64,000 nt of DNA from the NCBI GenBank assembly GCA_964567995.1, contig CAZMOB010000004.1, positions 62,001 to 126,000 of the forward strand, written 5' to 3'. A program made the position numbers and the translations under genes. The stretch is from JAGOTP01 sp964567995. GTDB lineage: Bacteria > Patescibacteriota > Patescibacteriia > 2-12-FULL-60-25. Of the stretch, positions 9,265 to 17,496 are shown one piece after another. Below the pieces are notes generated by a model. It saw only the letters and a list, made by a program, of their open reading frames with translations, ran no database searches and was not told the origin of the DNA. Position 1 is the first letter of the stretch; each line of letters starts with the position of its first letter.

Positions 9265-11604
9265 TTAGTGAGCAAAGCGCTGGAGCGGGTTCATGAGCGC
9301 ATCGATCGTTTCGAAAGGCACGCCTGAATCATGCAACGCCTCACGTGAAGCTGTAAGCCAGGGAAGAGCTTGGCCAAGGATCGTCCGCAGACGACTCTTT
9401 TCCATGGCATCTATTGCTCCAACTTCTTGATCGTTCAGATGTTCTAATGTTCGAAATACGCACAGTGAGGCCCAACGAGAATTTACCTGACGCTCATGAA
9501 CAAGTGCCTCCGTCCATTGCCGAACATCTCCAAAGGATGACCACAGAGGGTCATGCCTAGCAACGATCGGCGTCGAGACATCGTAGATAAACGGATATCG
9601 CTTCAGTCGATTGCTAACTCGAATGACACCGGTCGCACGCTCATTCGCGCCCCGCTGATCCAACACCTCCTGAGCAAGCAGAAGCTCACGCTCAATTTCC
9701 ATTCCCGTTCCCAACAACGTTCTCCCTTCTAACTCGACCTTAATATATATAAACCAACGAGCATCTAACGAAAACCGAGACATAAGTTGCCAAACTTGCG
9801 CATACTCTTCACGCGTCGACATTGTTTCGAGCAAATCAGCACCAAACTGCTCAAGAGATGGTATCCGACCTCGATACAGCTCTCTGGGAGATTCAAAAGC
9901 CTTTCGAACAAGTTCATAGAGCAGCGGCCAACCTTGGGCGTGATCAAGCGTTATCACACTCAGTACACGCTGATAATCTGTCTCATGGTCAGGATACCGA
10001 ATGTATCGATCAAGCCCTATCGCCTGTACAAAATCTTGCGCATTCAGATTCGAGAGAAGTGCATGCAGTTCACGACGGCGTGCCTCCGCCATATGGAAAG
10101 CATGTTGCGCCAAGCGTGGCTTCTGCTGCTCAACCCAACCCGCATACATCTGCTCCCACATAGCTGCACTCACTCCAGTAATAATCGCTCGTCGAGCTGG
10201 AAGCTCTTCTCGTTGAAGCAATGCATCGACGTTATCTATATTTCCAGACACAGATTCAAAATCAATATTGCTTGCCGAAAAAGAGGTATCCACCTCCACA
10301 GGACCTTGCCTAGAAGCGATAGGGTGTTCACGACGAACAAAAGGCAGCGAGGAAGTAGCCGCCCTCGCAAGGCAATCCGTGTCATATTCTGGAGTTCCTT
10401 CTTGCTCTACTCGTCTGACTGAAATGCGTCCCCGCTCGGAACGATAGACATGCATAATACCTCCGCTCGCTGCGGGAGAAATATCAGGAAATGCGGTAGA
10501 CTCCGTTGGGGGAGGAACCGGAAAAGCGAAGTGCTCACCTCGCACGTCAGAACCAACGGCAGCCGGTGGCGCATCGACGGATGTATCACTCGATCCGCTA
10601 TTGATATTGCCTGAAGCGGCTCTTTCAGGATGTTCGGGATCAGGAATGTGGTTGTACTTAGCATACGCTTCAACCAGCTCCGTCGCATGCAGCAAAATCC
10701 CCTGCGTTCGACCATGACGATCTCGAAACGGTTGACCACCTGAAATTAAATCAACCTCTCTCTGGCGATGCCCGTCTTGGACAAGCAGAATAGGTGAACG
10801 ATGCGCGAACCGCTGCCCTGCGCCAGGCGAATAGACACGAATTCCGACAGAACGCACACCAGCTTTCCATAAAATTGCCGTCAATAAGTCTGATTCCATG
10901 GAACACTCGGCCGCTCGCTCATTCAACGAGTCTGTTAGGAGCAGTCCGTCGACACCATAGTAATCATATTCGGAGACTGCATATTCGAGAGCTTGAAGAA
11001 TGTGTTCCGCGTCATAAACTCTACCCAATGCCTCCATGCGTTCATTAAACCGAGTAACCAACCGATGTAATTCAGTACGCGCTCGTTCAGTATCAAGTTC
11101 ACGATTCTCATCTTCGAGCGCGTCCAGACGATTTGTCGTTAGGAAAAATTCCCCCAGATCGAAACGACCTTCTTTCAATTCAGCGCGAGCCCTCATCACC
11201 AATTCCTTCCGTTCACGCTGGATCCGTTCTAGACGCCCGATCGTTCGGTCTAATCGTTCGCTACGCGCTCTCCCCTGTTCGTAAAAGGCACGTCGTTCTT
11301 CGGCTCGTTCCGCACTCGCTCCCCGTTCTGCTTGCTGTTTCACTTCCCATGATCCAGCTTCATGCATTGCGAACATACCGGCCGTTTGAAGCACGGCAGC
11401 AGCCAGTACAGACTTTCCTAACCGTTTCGCACCATCAGGATCTTCCGGCAATGGAGTCCGAGGACCAGCGGGAGCAGGACGTCTCTTTCTCAAAGGAAGA
11501 GCCTCAATCGGCTCTGGCGGCTTGGGCAGAGAATCGAGAGAACTATCTGCTCGTTCTTGAGAAGAACGGACAAAGGACGACAAACTCTGCGTTTCAGACT
11601 TCAT
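9265..11604 (-). CDS. Large unknown protein, tandem paralog 1; possible transglutaminase-like core
   Basis: 779 aa and clearly homologous along its whole length to the next gene downstream. The first ~310 residues are close to identical in places (FDLGEF, NRLDALEDEN, GIRVYSPGAGQRF, FAFPVPPPTES), while the C-terminal ~350 residues are much more diverged. The putative triad is conserved as Cys234, His268 and Asp285. A hydrophobic stretch at about 64-82 precedes the coiled coil and might anchor it. It is the first gene of the pair; TACAAT on the minus strand 14 nt before the ATG is a likely -10 box. Product and role are unknown. Confidence 0.8.
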   Translation of the reverse strand: MKSETQSLSSFVRSSQERADSSLDSLPKPPEPIEALPLRKRRPAPAGPRTPLPEDPDGAKRLGKSVLAAAVLQTAGMFAMHEAGSWEVKQQAERGASAERAEERRAFYEQGRARSERLDRTIGRLERIQRERKELVMRARAELKEGRFDLGEFFLTTNRLDALEDENRELDTERARTELHRLVTRFNERMEALGRVYDAEHILQALEYAVSEYDYYGVDGLLLTDSLNERAAECSMESDLLTAILWKAGVRSVGIRVYSPGAGQRFAHRSPILLVQDGHRQREVDLISGGQPFRDRHGRTQGILLHATELVEAYAKYNHIPDPEHPERAASGNINSGSSDTSVDAPPAAVGSDVRGEHFAFPVPPPTESTAFPDISPAASGGIMHVYRSERGRISVRRVEQEGTPEYDTDCLARAATSSLPFVRREHPIASRQGPVEVDTSFSASNIDFESVSGNIDNVDALLQREELPARRAIITGVSAAMWEQMYAGWVEQQKPRLAQHAFHMAEARRRELHALLSNLNAQDFVQAIGLDRYIRYPDHETDYQRVLSVITLDHAQGWPLLYELVRKAFESPRELYRGRIPSLEQFGADLLETMSTREEYAQVWQLMSRFSLDARWFIYIKVELEGRTLLGTGMEIERELLLAQEVLDQRGANERATGVIRVSNRLKRYPFIYDVSTPIVARHDPLWSSFGDVRQWTEALVHERQVNSRWASLCVFRTLEHLNDQEVGAIDAMEKSRLRTILGQALPWLTASREALHDSGVPFETIDALMNPLQRFAH

Positions 11605-11663
11605 ATAGAGATAGGGGTATTGTAACAGAGACCACCTCCGTACGTCTTTGCTAAGATACCCGT

Positions 11664-12965
11664 ATGAAACTCCCCCAAATTTCCTTCAAATACCTCATCC
11701 AACTTTCCCTGATCTGGTTAGCGACGTTCGGTATCGTCACGATGTTGCCCATTCTTTTCCTGTTTTTCTCGATTCAAGCCTCTCTCCTCCTTGAGACGAT
11801 TTGGTTCGTTCTCTATGGCTTAACCGCCGTCAGCTTACCCGCCCTCTCTGCGATCGCCATTTGGAACCTTCCGAAACGGAATCTACGGACGGCCCTACTC
11901 CAAACCGGCGCACTCTTGGTCGGCTGTCTTTGCCTTGGGTTCATCTGTTTCATATTCCTCTCGCTTCGCCAATTCGGCGGACCCACTCAGTGGCAACGCT
12001 TGGCCTGCCAGACAACCCACGAGACGTACTATGTAAAAACCTCCGGTGTCTGGAATGACGACGGTTGCCATGATGATCAATGGTACGAGCTATTCAAGCC
12101 TGGCGTTTTTATCTTTCGTTCAATTGGTCGAACGACGCTCTATACCAATTCGACACAAACTTGCGGAAGCAGAGATGTCACTTCTCCAGAAACGAGCATT
12201 CTGATTGCGGACTACACGTATACTCCCGCTACGAAAGAACTGCGCTGCGGACAAAACATTCGGCGTAACACTACCTCTTCTACTTATGTTGAATATCCCT
12301 TCGATTCAGGCAAGGACCAAGATCTCGGATTCACCTATCGTGCGCTCAAACGTTTACAAGCTCAGACCCGGCTCCTCAGCACCGATAGTAAGATCGTTGA
12401 ATTTCCAACCATGCGTTTCATTTCGATCACCGAGCAGGATCGTTTGGCAGGAATCATCGAGAAGACAGAGGTAGCTGGGGATCAGTACACACTCGGCCAT
12501 CCGCTGAATGCCGACTCGTCCCTCTACGAAGTCCAGAAAAATGGCCGTCCTCTCTTCCAGACCAAAATGGCTGTTGCCGCAGACGGACCGATCCTGGAAC
12601 AACGACTGATCGATAACGAACCCGCGTTTACCTTTACGAGTCACTGTTCAGTCAACGCAGAGAATGCTGTCATCTGCCAAACTGATAGTTGGTATCGTGG
12701 ATCTTTGCTTTCAGAACAGTTCGGTGTTCAGAATCCGCGCTATCCTTTTGTCTATAAAGGTAAAATCGGGTTCGTTGCCTCAGATCAAGGGCGGGACCGT
12801 ATCTTCTACGATGGTGCCTTTGTGACACCTGCGTTTGACGAAATTTGGATTCACAACTGCTGCTCCTATACAGAGATCCTTCCAACGCTCTACGAGAATG
12901 GAACGTTGCTGTTCTACGCCAAGCGCCAGAGCCAGACCTATCTTGTTGAGGTCAGCTTGCGGTAA
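11664..12965 (+). CDS. Unknown membrane protein with large external domain
   Basis: 433 aa, not recognised. Three hydrophobic helices at about 14-36, 42-66 and 78-101 are followed by a ~330 aa soluble part. The soluble part contains several cysteines (CQTTHETYY, DGCHDDQW, QTCGSRD, CCSYTEI) that could form disulfides outside the membrane. The start is supported by TAAGAT at 11652-11657 exactly 6 nt before the ATG, the leaderless arrangement seen repeatedly here. It is divergent from the tandem paralogs and followed by trhO after 12 nt. Confidence 0.78.
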   Translation: MKLPQISFKYLIQLSLIWLATFGIVTMLPILFLFFSIQASLLLETIWFVLYGLTAVSLPALSAIAIWNLPKRNLRTALLQTGALLVGCLCLGFICFIFLSLRQFGGPTQWQRLACQTTHETYYVKTSGVWNDDGCHDDQWYELFKPGVFIFRSIGRTTLYTNSTQTCGSRDVTSPETSILIADYTYTPATKELRCGQNIRRNTTSSTYVEYPFDSGKDQDLGFTYRALKRLQAQTRLLSTDSKIVEFPTMRFISITEQDRLAGIIEKTEVAGDQYTLGHPLNADSSLYEVQKNGRPLFQTKMAVAADGPILEQRLIDNEPAFTFTSHCSVNAENAVICQTDSWYRGSLLSEQFGVQNPRYPFVYKGKIGFVASDQGRDRIFYDGAFVTPAFDEIWIHNCCSYTEILPTLYENGTLLFYAKRQSQTYLVEVSLR

Positions 12966-12977
12966 GATCGGTCCCGT

Positions 12978-13994
12978 ATGGCCTATCAGGTTCTCCTCTT
13001 CTACAAATACATCACGATCGAAGACCCACAAACATGCGCAGATTGGGTCAAAACACGTGCCCAAGCCCTGCATTTACAGGGTCGAGTTCTGATCGCCGAA
13101 GAAGGGATCAATGCCACCCTAGAGGGTGAAGCGAACGATACAGAGGCATTTTGCCATGAGCTGAAACAGGATCCTCGCTTTTCAGACATTACGATCAAAC
13201 GAAGCGTCGGCACAGGGAAGACCTTTCCCAAACTCTCCGTCAAAGTCCGGGCTGAGATCGTCGGAACTCAACTCTCCCACGCTGAAGCGGATCCACGCGT
13301 CCGGACCGCTCCCCATCTTCCGCCAGAACAACTTCGCGCGATGTACGAACAAGGAGAGAAATTTATCGTGCTCGACCTGCGCAATTCCTATGAGTTCGCT
13401 TCGGGTCATTTCAAAGGCTCTATCGACCCTGGGTTACGAGCCTCACGTGACTTGAAACAAGCAATCGTAAAACTCGCACCCTTCAAAGACAAAAAAATCG
13501 TGACGGTTTGCACGGGTGGTGTGCGTTGCGAAAAGATGTCCGCCTACTTGTTGAATCAAGGGTTCAAAGACGTTTCGCAACTCGAAAACGGGATTCATGG
13601 CTATATGGAAAAATATCCTGGTCAAGATTTCTTAGGCACGCTGTACACCTTTGATGAGCGCGTCTTGATGGATTTTGGGGGAGAACGAAACATCGTCGGA
13701 AGCTGCCGGTTTTGTGCAAGCAAAACGGAGCAGTATACCCACTGTCAAAATGATGATTGCCACTTACACATGCTCGCTTGTGCCGCCTGCGTTCGTACAC
13801 ACCCCTCTCTCTACTGTTCAACGCGTTGCAAAGCACGGGCCGTTTTCCTGACACAGAAAAAACAGGGAAGAATCTTTCTCGAACAATCCCGCCGTAAACT
13901 TCGACGATACAAACGTATTACAGTAAATCGCGCCTTAAGACTTATGTGGAGTATACGATCAAGGAAAGAAAAAAATAACGCTCCCTCACGGTAG
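12978..13994 (+). CDS. trhO: tRNA uridine(34) hydroxylase TrhO (YceA, rhodanese family)
   Basis: 338 aa. TrhO hydroxylates uridine 34 of certain tRNAs, the first step to 5-carboxymethoxy-type wobble modifications. The N-terminal acylphosphatase-like domain (LLFYKYITIED...GRVLIAEEGINATL) is followed by a rhodanese domain whose active loop is CTGGVRCEK at about residues 176-184. After that comes a Cys-rich zinc-like segment (CRFC, CQNDDCHLHMLACAAC). The basic C-terminal tail is encoded across the intrinsic terminator at 13970-14005, so the last codons form the hairpin. A TAAGAT box lies 9 nt before the ATG. Confidence 0.93.
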   Translation: MAYQVLLFYKYITIEDPQTCADWVKTRAQALHLQGRVLIAEEGINATLEGEANDTEAFCHELKQDPRFSDITIKRSVGTGKTFPKLSVKVRAEIVGTQLSHAEADPRVRTAPHLPPEQLRAMYEQGEKFIVLDLRNSYEFASGHFKGSIDPGLRASRDLKQAIVKLAPFKDKKIVTVCTGGVRCEKMSAYLLNQGFKDVSQLENGIHGYMEKYPGQDFLGTLYTFDERVLMDFGGERNIVGSCRFCASKTEQYTHCQNDDCHLHMLACAACVRTHPSLYCSTRCKARAVFLTQKKQGRIFLEQSRRKLRRYKRITVNRALRLMWSIRSRKEKNNAPSR

Positions 13995-14005
13995 CGTTAT
14001 TTTTT
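13970..14005 (+). terminator. Intrinsic terminator overlapping the trhO stop codon
   Basis: Inverted repeat AATAACGCT / AGCGTTATT with flanking A and T runs and a 10 nt loop. The stop TAG (13992-13994) lies at the loop edge, so the terminator is partly inside the coding sequence. The symmetrical A/T tracts let it also serve the convergent gene at 14020. Confidence 0.88.
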
Positions 14006-14019
14006 ATACCCGATAAAAC

Positions 14020-14487
14020 CTAGCGGTACACCACTGGGAAATCCAGCACCCCTCCACACTCAGCCGTTGGCTCGGGTGTATAGGAACCACAACCTGCGTA
14101 ATTTGTCGTCACGCGAATTTTATATGAATTTCCCCCCGATGTACTGTACGTAAGATCACAAGATTCATCTACGATATTCGCGACCGTTCCAGACCGACGA
14201 CAGCTGGGAATTTCCACATAGATATTCCCTGTTGAGGTACTGGATACGATATAGACCGAACGATGTTCCTGGAATGGAGCGGATGTCTGAACACGATATT
14301 TCACACGCAACGAATCCCCTGGATAAACGCCCAAGCTACTTCCACCTGGTTGAAAGACAGATGTACCAACCATCAGGTTGTGCAATGTCCCACCATCAAT
14401 CCATTCATACATCGAGGCGAAAGCAGCCGCTCCCAGGGCTAGCGAACCAATCAATGCACCAGCGATCAATACCGCTTTCTTTGACAT
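14020..14487 (-). CDS. Small exported protein of unknown function
   Basis: 155 aa from the ATG at 14487, chosen because a good Sec signal peptide starts there (MSKKAVLIAGALIGSLALGA, probable cleavage after AFA). The earlier in-frame start would bury the signal. The mature part is a short beta-rich domain with cysteine pairs (IPSCRRSG, DESCDLTY, YAGCGSY, AECGGV) that could make disulfides. No family is recognised. It shares the bidirectional terminator with trhO. Confidence 0.7.
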   Translation of the reverse strand: MSKKAVLIAGALIGSLALGAAAFASMYEWIDGGTLHNLMVGTSVFQPGGSSLGVYPGDSLRVKYRVQTSAPFQEHRSVYIVSSTSTGNIYVEIPSCRRSGTVANIVDESCDLTYSTSGGNSYKIRVTTNYAGCGSYTPEPTAECGGVLDFPVVYR

Positions 14488-14568
14488 ACAATAACAGAAA
14501 CATGAATTAAACCGTCGTATCCCACTCAATTCTGTCAGGCAGGAGCATGGTTTACAAGTCGTTTCTCC

Positions 14569-14597
14569 TTGCTCAAACAGCTTAAATCAGGTATTCA
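14569..14597 (+). promoter_or_regulatory. Promoter of the LCAT-like hydrolase gene
   Basis: TTGCTC (14569-14574), 17 nt spacer, TATTCA (14592-14597); the predicted start is a few nt before the ATG at 14611. An in-frame TTG at 14569 belongs to this -35 box and is not a start codon. Confidence 0.4.
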
Positions 14598-14610
14598 CAT
14601 CATACCCTGT

Positions 14611-15711
14611 ATGTTCATCCGAGGCCTCGCATCCTGTCTCATCCTGCTGTGCGCACTGAGCATTGGTTGGTTCTTTTTGACGCGTATTACGTTCCAGGAT
14701 GGGCACGCTCGTATTTCTCACCTGTACTGTAAACTCTGGCGTCCATCTCAGACGCTTCGTGGTCCGGTCATTTTCTTGCCAGGCACGAAAGGTTCACTCT
14801 TATCACAAGATGGACAACAAATTTGGCTCAGCAGTTCACAAGTCCTCAAAAACGGCCAACCGCTGATCTATGATCCGAATGAAGCACCCGTAACGGCGAC
14901 CGGCATTTTGACTCGTTTATCTTTTCTGCCAGGAATCTTGGAATACACGCCCTATCAACGCATCGTCGCGACTCTTGCTTGCCAACCAAAAACGTATTTC
15001 TTCGCCTATGACTGGCGTCGTGATCCAAGCGAGACTGTCAAACTGCTCGGCGACATGGTGGAACGGGTGACGCGAGAAACGGGACAAAAACCTTCTATCA
15101 TTGCACACAGCCTAGGCGGACTCATCACACACGCCTATCTCAAAACACATACCGAACTTGTCGATAAAATTGTCTACGTCGGCGTGCCATTTCAATCCGG
15201 AGCAGGTTTCGTCTCAGATCTCGATCAAGGATCAAGCATGGGCCTAAACAAAACCAGTTTATCCAAAGAAGCGATCTTCTCTCATCCGGCGAGCTTTGTT
15301 CTGTTGCCTCACGCAGGCCAAACACTCTATAAAGGGAAGGATTTGATGCAGTATGAAACTTGGGAAAGCGAAAAATTAAGTGTCTTCCGAGACGGTGTCG
15401 TAGACAAACAAGCCTTCAATCAAACATTGGAGAAAGCCATTGCCTTTCATAGACTTCTCGATACGCCTGCCGACATTCCAAACAAAACCCTCTTCATCAT
15501 CGGAAATTGTCAGGACACCTTCAAAGCGATCCGGCCAGAGGGTTCAGCGGAATTCGCCCCAGGCGACACACGCGTATTAGAAGCGGCCGCCTATCCAGTC
15601 GAACAAGAACGGATGAATAAACAGGTGTTCCTCTCGTGCGCCAAACACGACAAACAGCTGAATGACAAAAAGGTCGTGAAGGAAATTCTGAATTTTCTGA
15701 GTCAGGAGTAA
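14611..15711 (+). CDS. LCAT-like alpha/beta hydrolase, membrane anchored
   Basis: About 366 aa. A hydrophobic helix near the N-terminus (about 3-24) leads to an external alpha/beta hydrolase domain. VIFLPGTKGS is the oxyanion-type strand, FFAYDWRRDP is typical of lecithin:cholesterol acyltransferase-like proteins, and IIAHSLGGLITHAYL holds the nucleophile elbow G-x-S-x-G as HSLGG. A late His (SCAKHDKQL) could complete the triad. It probably acts on lipids or acyl esters of the envelope; the substrate is unknown. The start was moved to 14611 because of the promoter at 14569-14597. Confidence 0.8.
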   Translation: MFIRGLASCLILLCALSIGWFFLTRITFQDGHARISHLYCKLWRPSQTLRGPVIFLPGTKGSLLSQDGQQIWLSSSQVLKNGQPLIYDPNEAPVTATGILTRLSFLPGILEYTPYQRIVATLACQPKTYFFAYDWRRDPSETVKLLGDMVERVTRETGQKPSIIAHSLGGLITHAYLKTHTELVDKIVYVGVPFQSGAGFVSDLDQGSSMGLNKTSLSKEAIFSHPASFVLLPHAGQTLYKGKDLMQYETWESEKLSVFRDGVVDKQAFNQTLEKAIAFHRLLDTPADIPNKTLFIIGNCQDTFKAIRPEGSAEFAPGDTRVLEAAAYPVEQERMNKQVFLSCAKHDKQLNDKKVVKEILNFLSQE

Positions 15712-15714
15712 TCT

Positions 15715-16539
15715 CTATTCTTGACTGCGAATCTTGCGTGAGAATGCTGGATCGTTGGCGTAGCGTTTGGCTCGCTCGTTGATGGAATAGTATGTTCGCG
15801 CTGCTTCGATCGGCATATTCACATCCAAGAGCCCACGTTCCAGGGCGTATTCATCTGAAAAAGCAGGAAGAAAATACTTGTAACTCAAGGGAATATCATG
15901 ATCCGTTGCCCGATTTATGACTTTGACGATATCGGTCGTGCACGTCTTCGTGAAAATATTATAAAATTCAGGCTTCCGTGACAGCTCGTTCACACGCTGC
16001 ATGTAATCCAAAAAGATGGCTTGTAGATCTCTCTGTTCAGCTTTGACGGGGTATAAACGCACCTCCTCACCTGTACGGTAATTGGTTCGGAGCTTCACGA
16101 CATCCTGCTCATCACCAACAACATAGATCAGCTCATACGGTTTTACTAACCCGCGTAAAATCGAATAGCGCTCTCCGATCTGCTTCCTGACCTCGATCGA
16201 AATGGAAACGAACTGATCGCCCTCGAATTCGAAGCTCATGAAAGTATGTGCAAGTCCTGGAATTCCACCGAACGGCACAACGGCATAATCGGCCCGCTTC
16301 AGTTTGTTCAAATCGTAGGTTCGGTCGTAATACGCTGGCGTGAATTCGGTTTCGCTGCGATACGTAAAATTACGGACATTGCGAATGGTCACGAGATTCT
16401 CATTGATTTCGGCTTGGGCCAAGACCGCGAGCTCAGGCGACCAATTCCGTGTTTGCGAGGGCTTGAGATAGACAAAACGGTAGACACAAAAGGCGATCAT
16501 CAAGATCAACAACACGATCAGGACGGGTTTTTTGGACAT
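15715..16539 (-). CDS. DUF4105 / Lnb-N-like periplasmic domain protein
   Basis: 274 aa with one N-terminal helix (about 5-22) and a soluble domain outside the membrane. The run of motifs IRNVRNFTYRSE, FGGIPGLAHTFMSFEF, VSISIEVRKQIGERYS and YNIFTKTCTTDIV matches the DUF4105 family (N-terminal domain of the Lnb type). These are membrane-associated proteins with a conserved His and Cys suspected to form a papain-like site. No substrate is known. It is convergent with the hydrolase gene, with 3 nt between stops. Confidence 0.72.
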   Translation of the reverse strand: MSKKPVLIVLLILMIAFCVYRFVYLKPSQTRNWSPELAVLAQAEINENLVTIRNVRNFTYRSETEFTPAYYDRTYDLNKLKRADYAVVPFGGIPGLAHTFMSFEFEGDQFVSISIEVRKQIGERYSILRGLVKPYELIYVVGDEQDVVKLRTNYRTGEEVRLYPVKAEQRDLQAIFLDYMQRVNELSRKPEFYNIFTKTCTTDIVKVINRATDHDIPLSYKYFLPAFSDEYALERGLLDVNMPIEAARTYYSINERAKRYANDPAFSRKIRSQE

Positions 16540-16586
16540 AGTTATCTGGGATTGTACGAGAAATCCCGGCCAGGTACCATCTGACC

Positions 16587-17039
16587 ATGCTTTTGAACAA
16601 AGAATCTCTTCTGAATGCCTATAAAGAGGGCTTGCTCACCATCGAGCCGTTCCATGAGGCGAATCTCAAAGACGCGAGCTATACCTTCACGCTTGGCTCA
16701 ATGCTTCGTATCCCAAAAAACGCAGATCTTATCCTAGCCGAGAAGAAGTTGGAATTTGATGACCACGAGCTCACAGTAGATGGGTTCATCCTCCAGCCAA
16801 ATCAGTTCGTCTTAGGCTACACGCAAGAAAAGCTGAGTCTAAAGAACGCCTACGGCTGCTTCCTAAGCGCCCGCGGTTCCTGCGCACAAATCGGGTTGAA
16901 TGTGTTGCTAAGTTCGACGTTTGCAGAACCGGACACGGATAGCGTTCTGACGCTTGAAATCCATAACGCCAGTCCAAATCCCATTCTCCTTCAACCAAGG
17001 TTAAAGATTGTGAAAGGCATCTTTTTTCCCGTATCGTAA
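16587..17039 (+). CDS. dCTP deaminase / dUTPase-like protein
   Basis: 150 aa. The C-terminal half (GCFLSARGSCAQIGLNVLL...LTLEIHN) matches the conserved RSSxxRxGL...TLExxN core of the trimeric dCTP deaminase/dUTPase superfamily. It is shorter than a standard dCTP deaminase (~190 aa). The usual motif after the core is changed to STFAEPDTDS, so activity is uncertain. TTGTAC-17-TACCAT (16552-16580) ends exactly 6 nt before the ATG, implying a leaderless mRNA. A Nudix-like gene follows after 10 nt; both families clean nucleotide pools. Confidence 0.72.
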   Translation: MLLNKESLLNAYKEGLLTIEPFHEANLKDASYTFTLGSMLRIPKNADLILAEKKLEFDDHELTVDGFILQPNQFVLGYTQEKLSLKNAYGCFLSARGSCAQIGLNVLLSSTFAEPDTDSVLTLEIHNASPNPILLQPRLKIVKGIFFPVS

Positions 17040-17049
17040 TATCTCATTG

Positions 17050-17487
17050 ATGAAGGCATCAAAAAAACTAATCATGTTCACTCAGTTTTTCGGAAACATC
17101 ACTCTGCGAGCGATCATCTCCAAAAATGATCCGATTCTCATTGGAAACAGTAAGAATGACGATGAGATCTGGAATATCCTCAGTCGTCGACTTTACGAAT
17201 GCGAATCATTCGAGGAAGGACTAAAACAGGAGATGCAGGGAGAGTTGAAGGTTGAAGCGAAAATAGGATCCCTTCTCCATTCCGAACGACTGCCGCAAAC
17301 ACAGGACGGATCACTCCGCTCGGTTCGGACCTACGAAGTCACACTGACGTATCCGACTGTCACATCGCCCGCTGACTTGAAAGACACCACCGATGTCCGC
17401 TGGATTAGTCGAGATCACACCGTAGATTACCATTTGTATGGAGAGGGTTTAGACACCTTGCGAGCGTATTGGAAATACCAAAGATAG
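17050..17487 (+). CDS. Nudix-like protein with degenerate Nudix box
   Basis: 145 aa from the ATG at 17050 (the TTG 3 nt earlier is unlikely). The fold-level pattern of a Nudix domain is visible, but the box reads R-RLYEC-E-SFEEGLK-QEMQGELKV. The invariant Gly is Arg, the Arg of REUxEE is Gln, and one of the metal-binding glutamates is missing. The protein therefore probably does not hydrolyse nucleotides in the usual way and may bind them. It directly follows the dCTP deaminase-like gene and is likely in the same transcript. Confidence 0.55.
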   Translation: MKASKKLIMFTQFFGNITLRAIISKNDPILIGNSKNDDEIWNILSRRLYECESFEEGLKQEMQGELKVEAKIGSLLHSERLPQTQDGSLRSVRTYEVTLTYPTVTSPADLKDTTDVRWISRDHTVDYHLYGEGLDTLRAYWKYQR

Positions 17488-17496
17488 ACTCTGCCT

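Noticed and set aside
11000..11300. Plus-strand Ser/Arg-rich open frames inside the tandem paralogs
   Set aside because: They are antisense shadows of the coiled-coil region, with low-complexity translations and no start signals.
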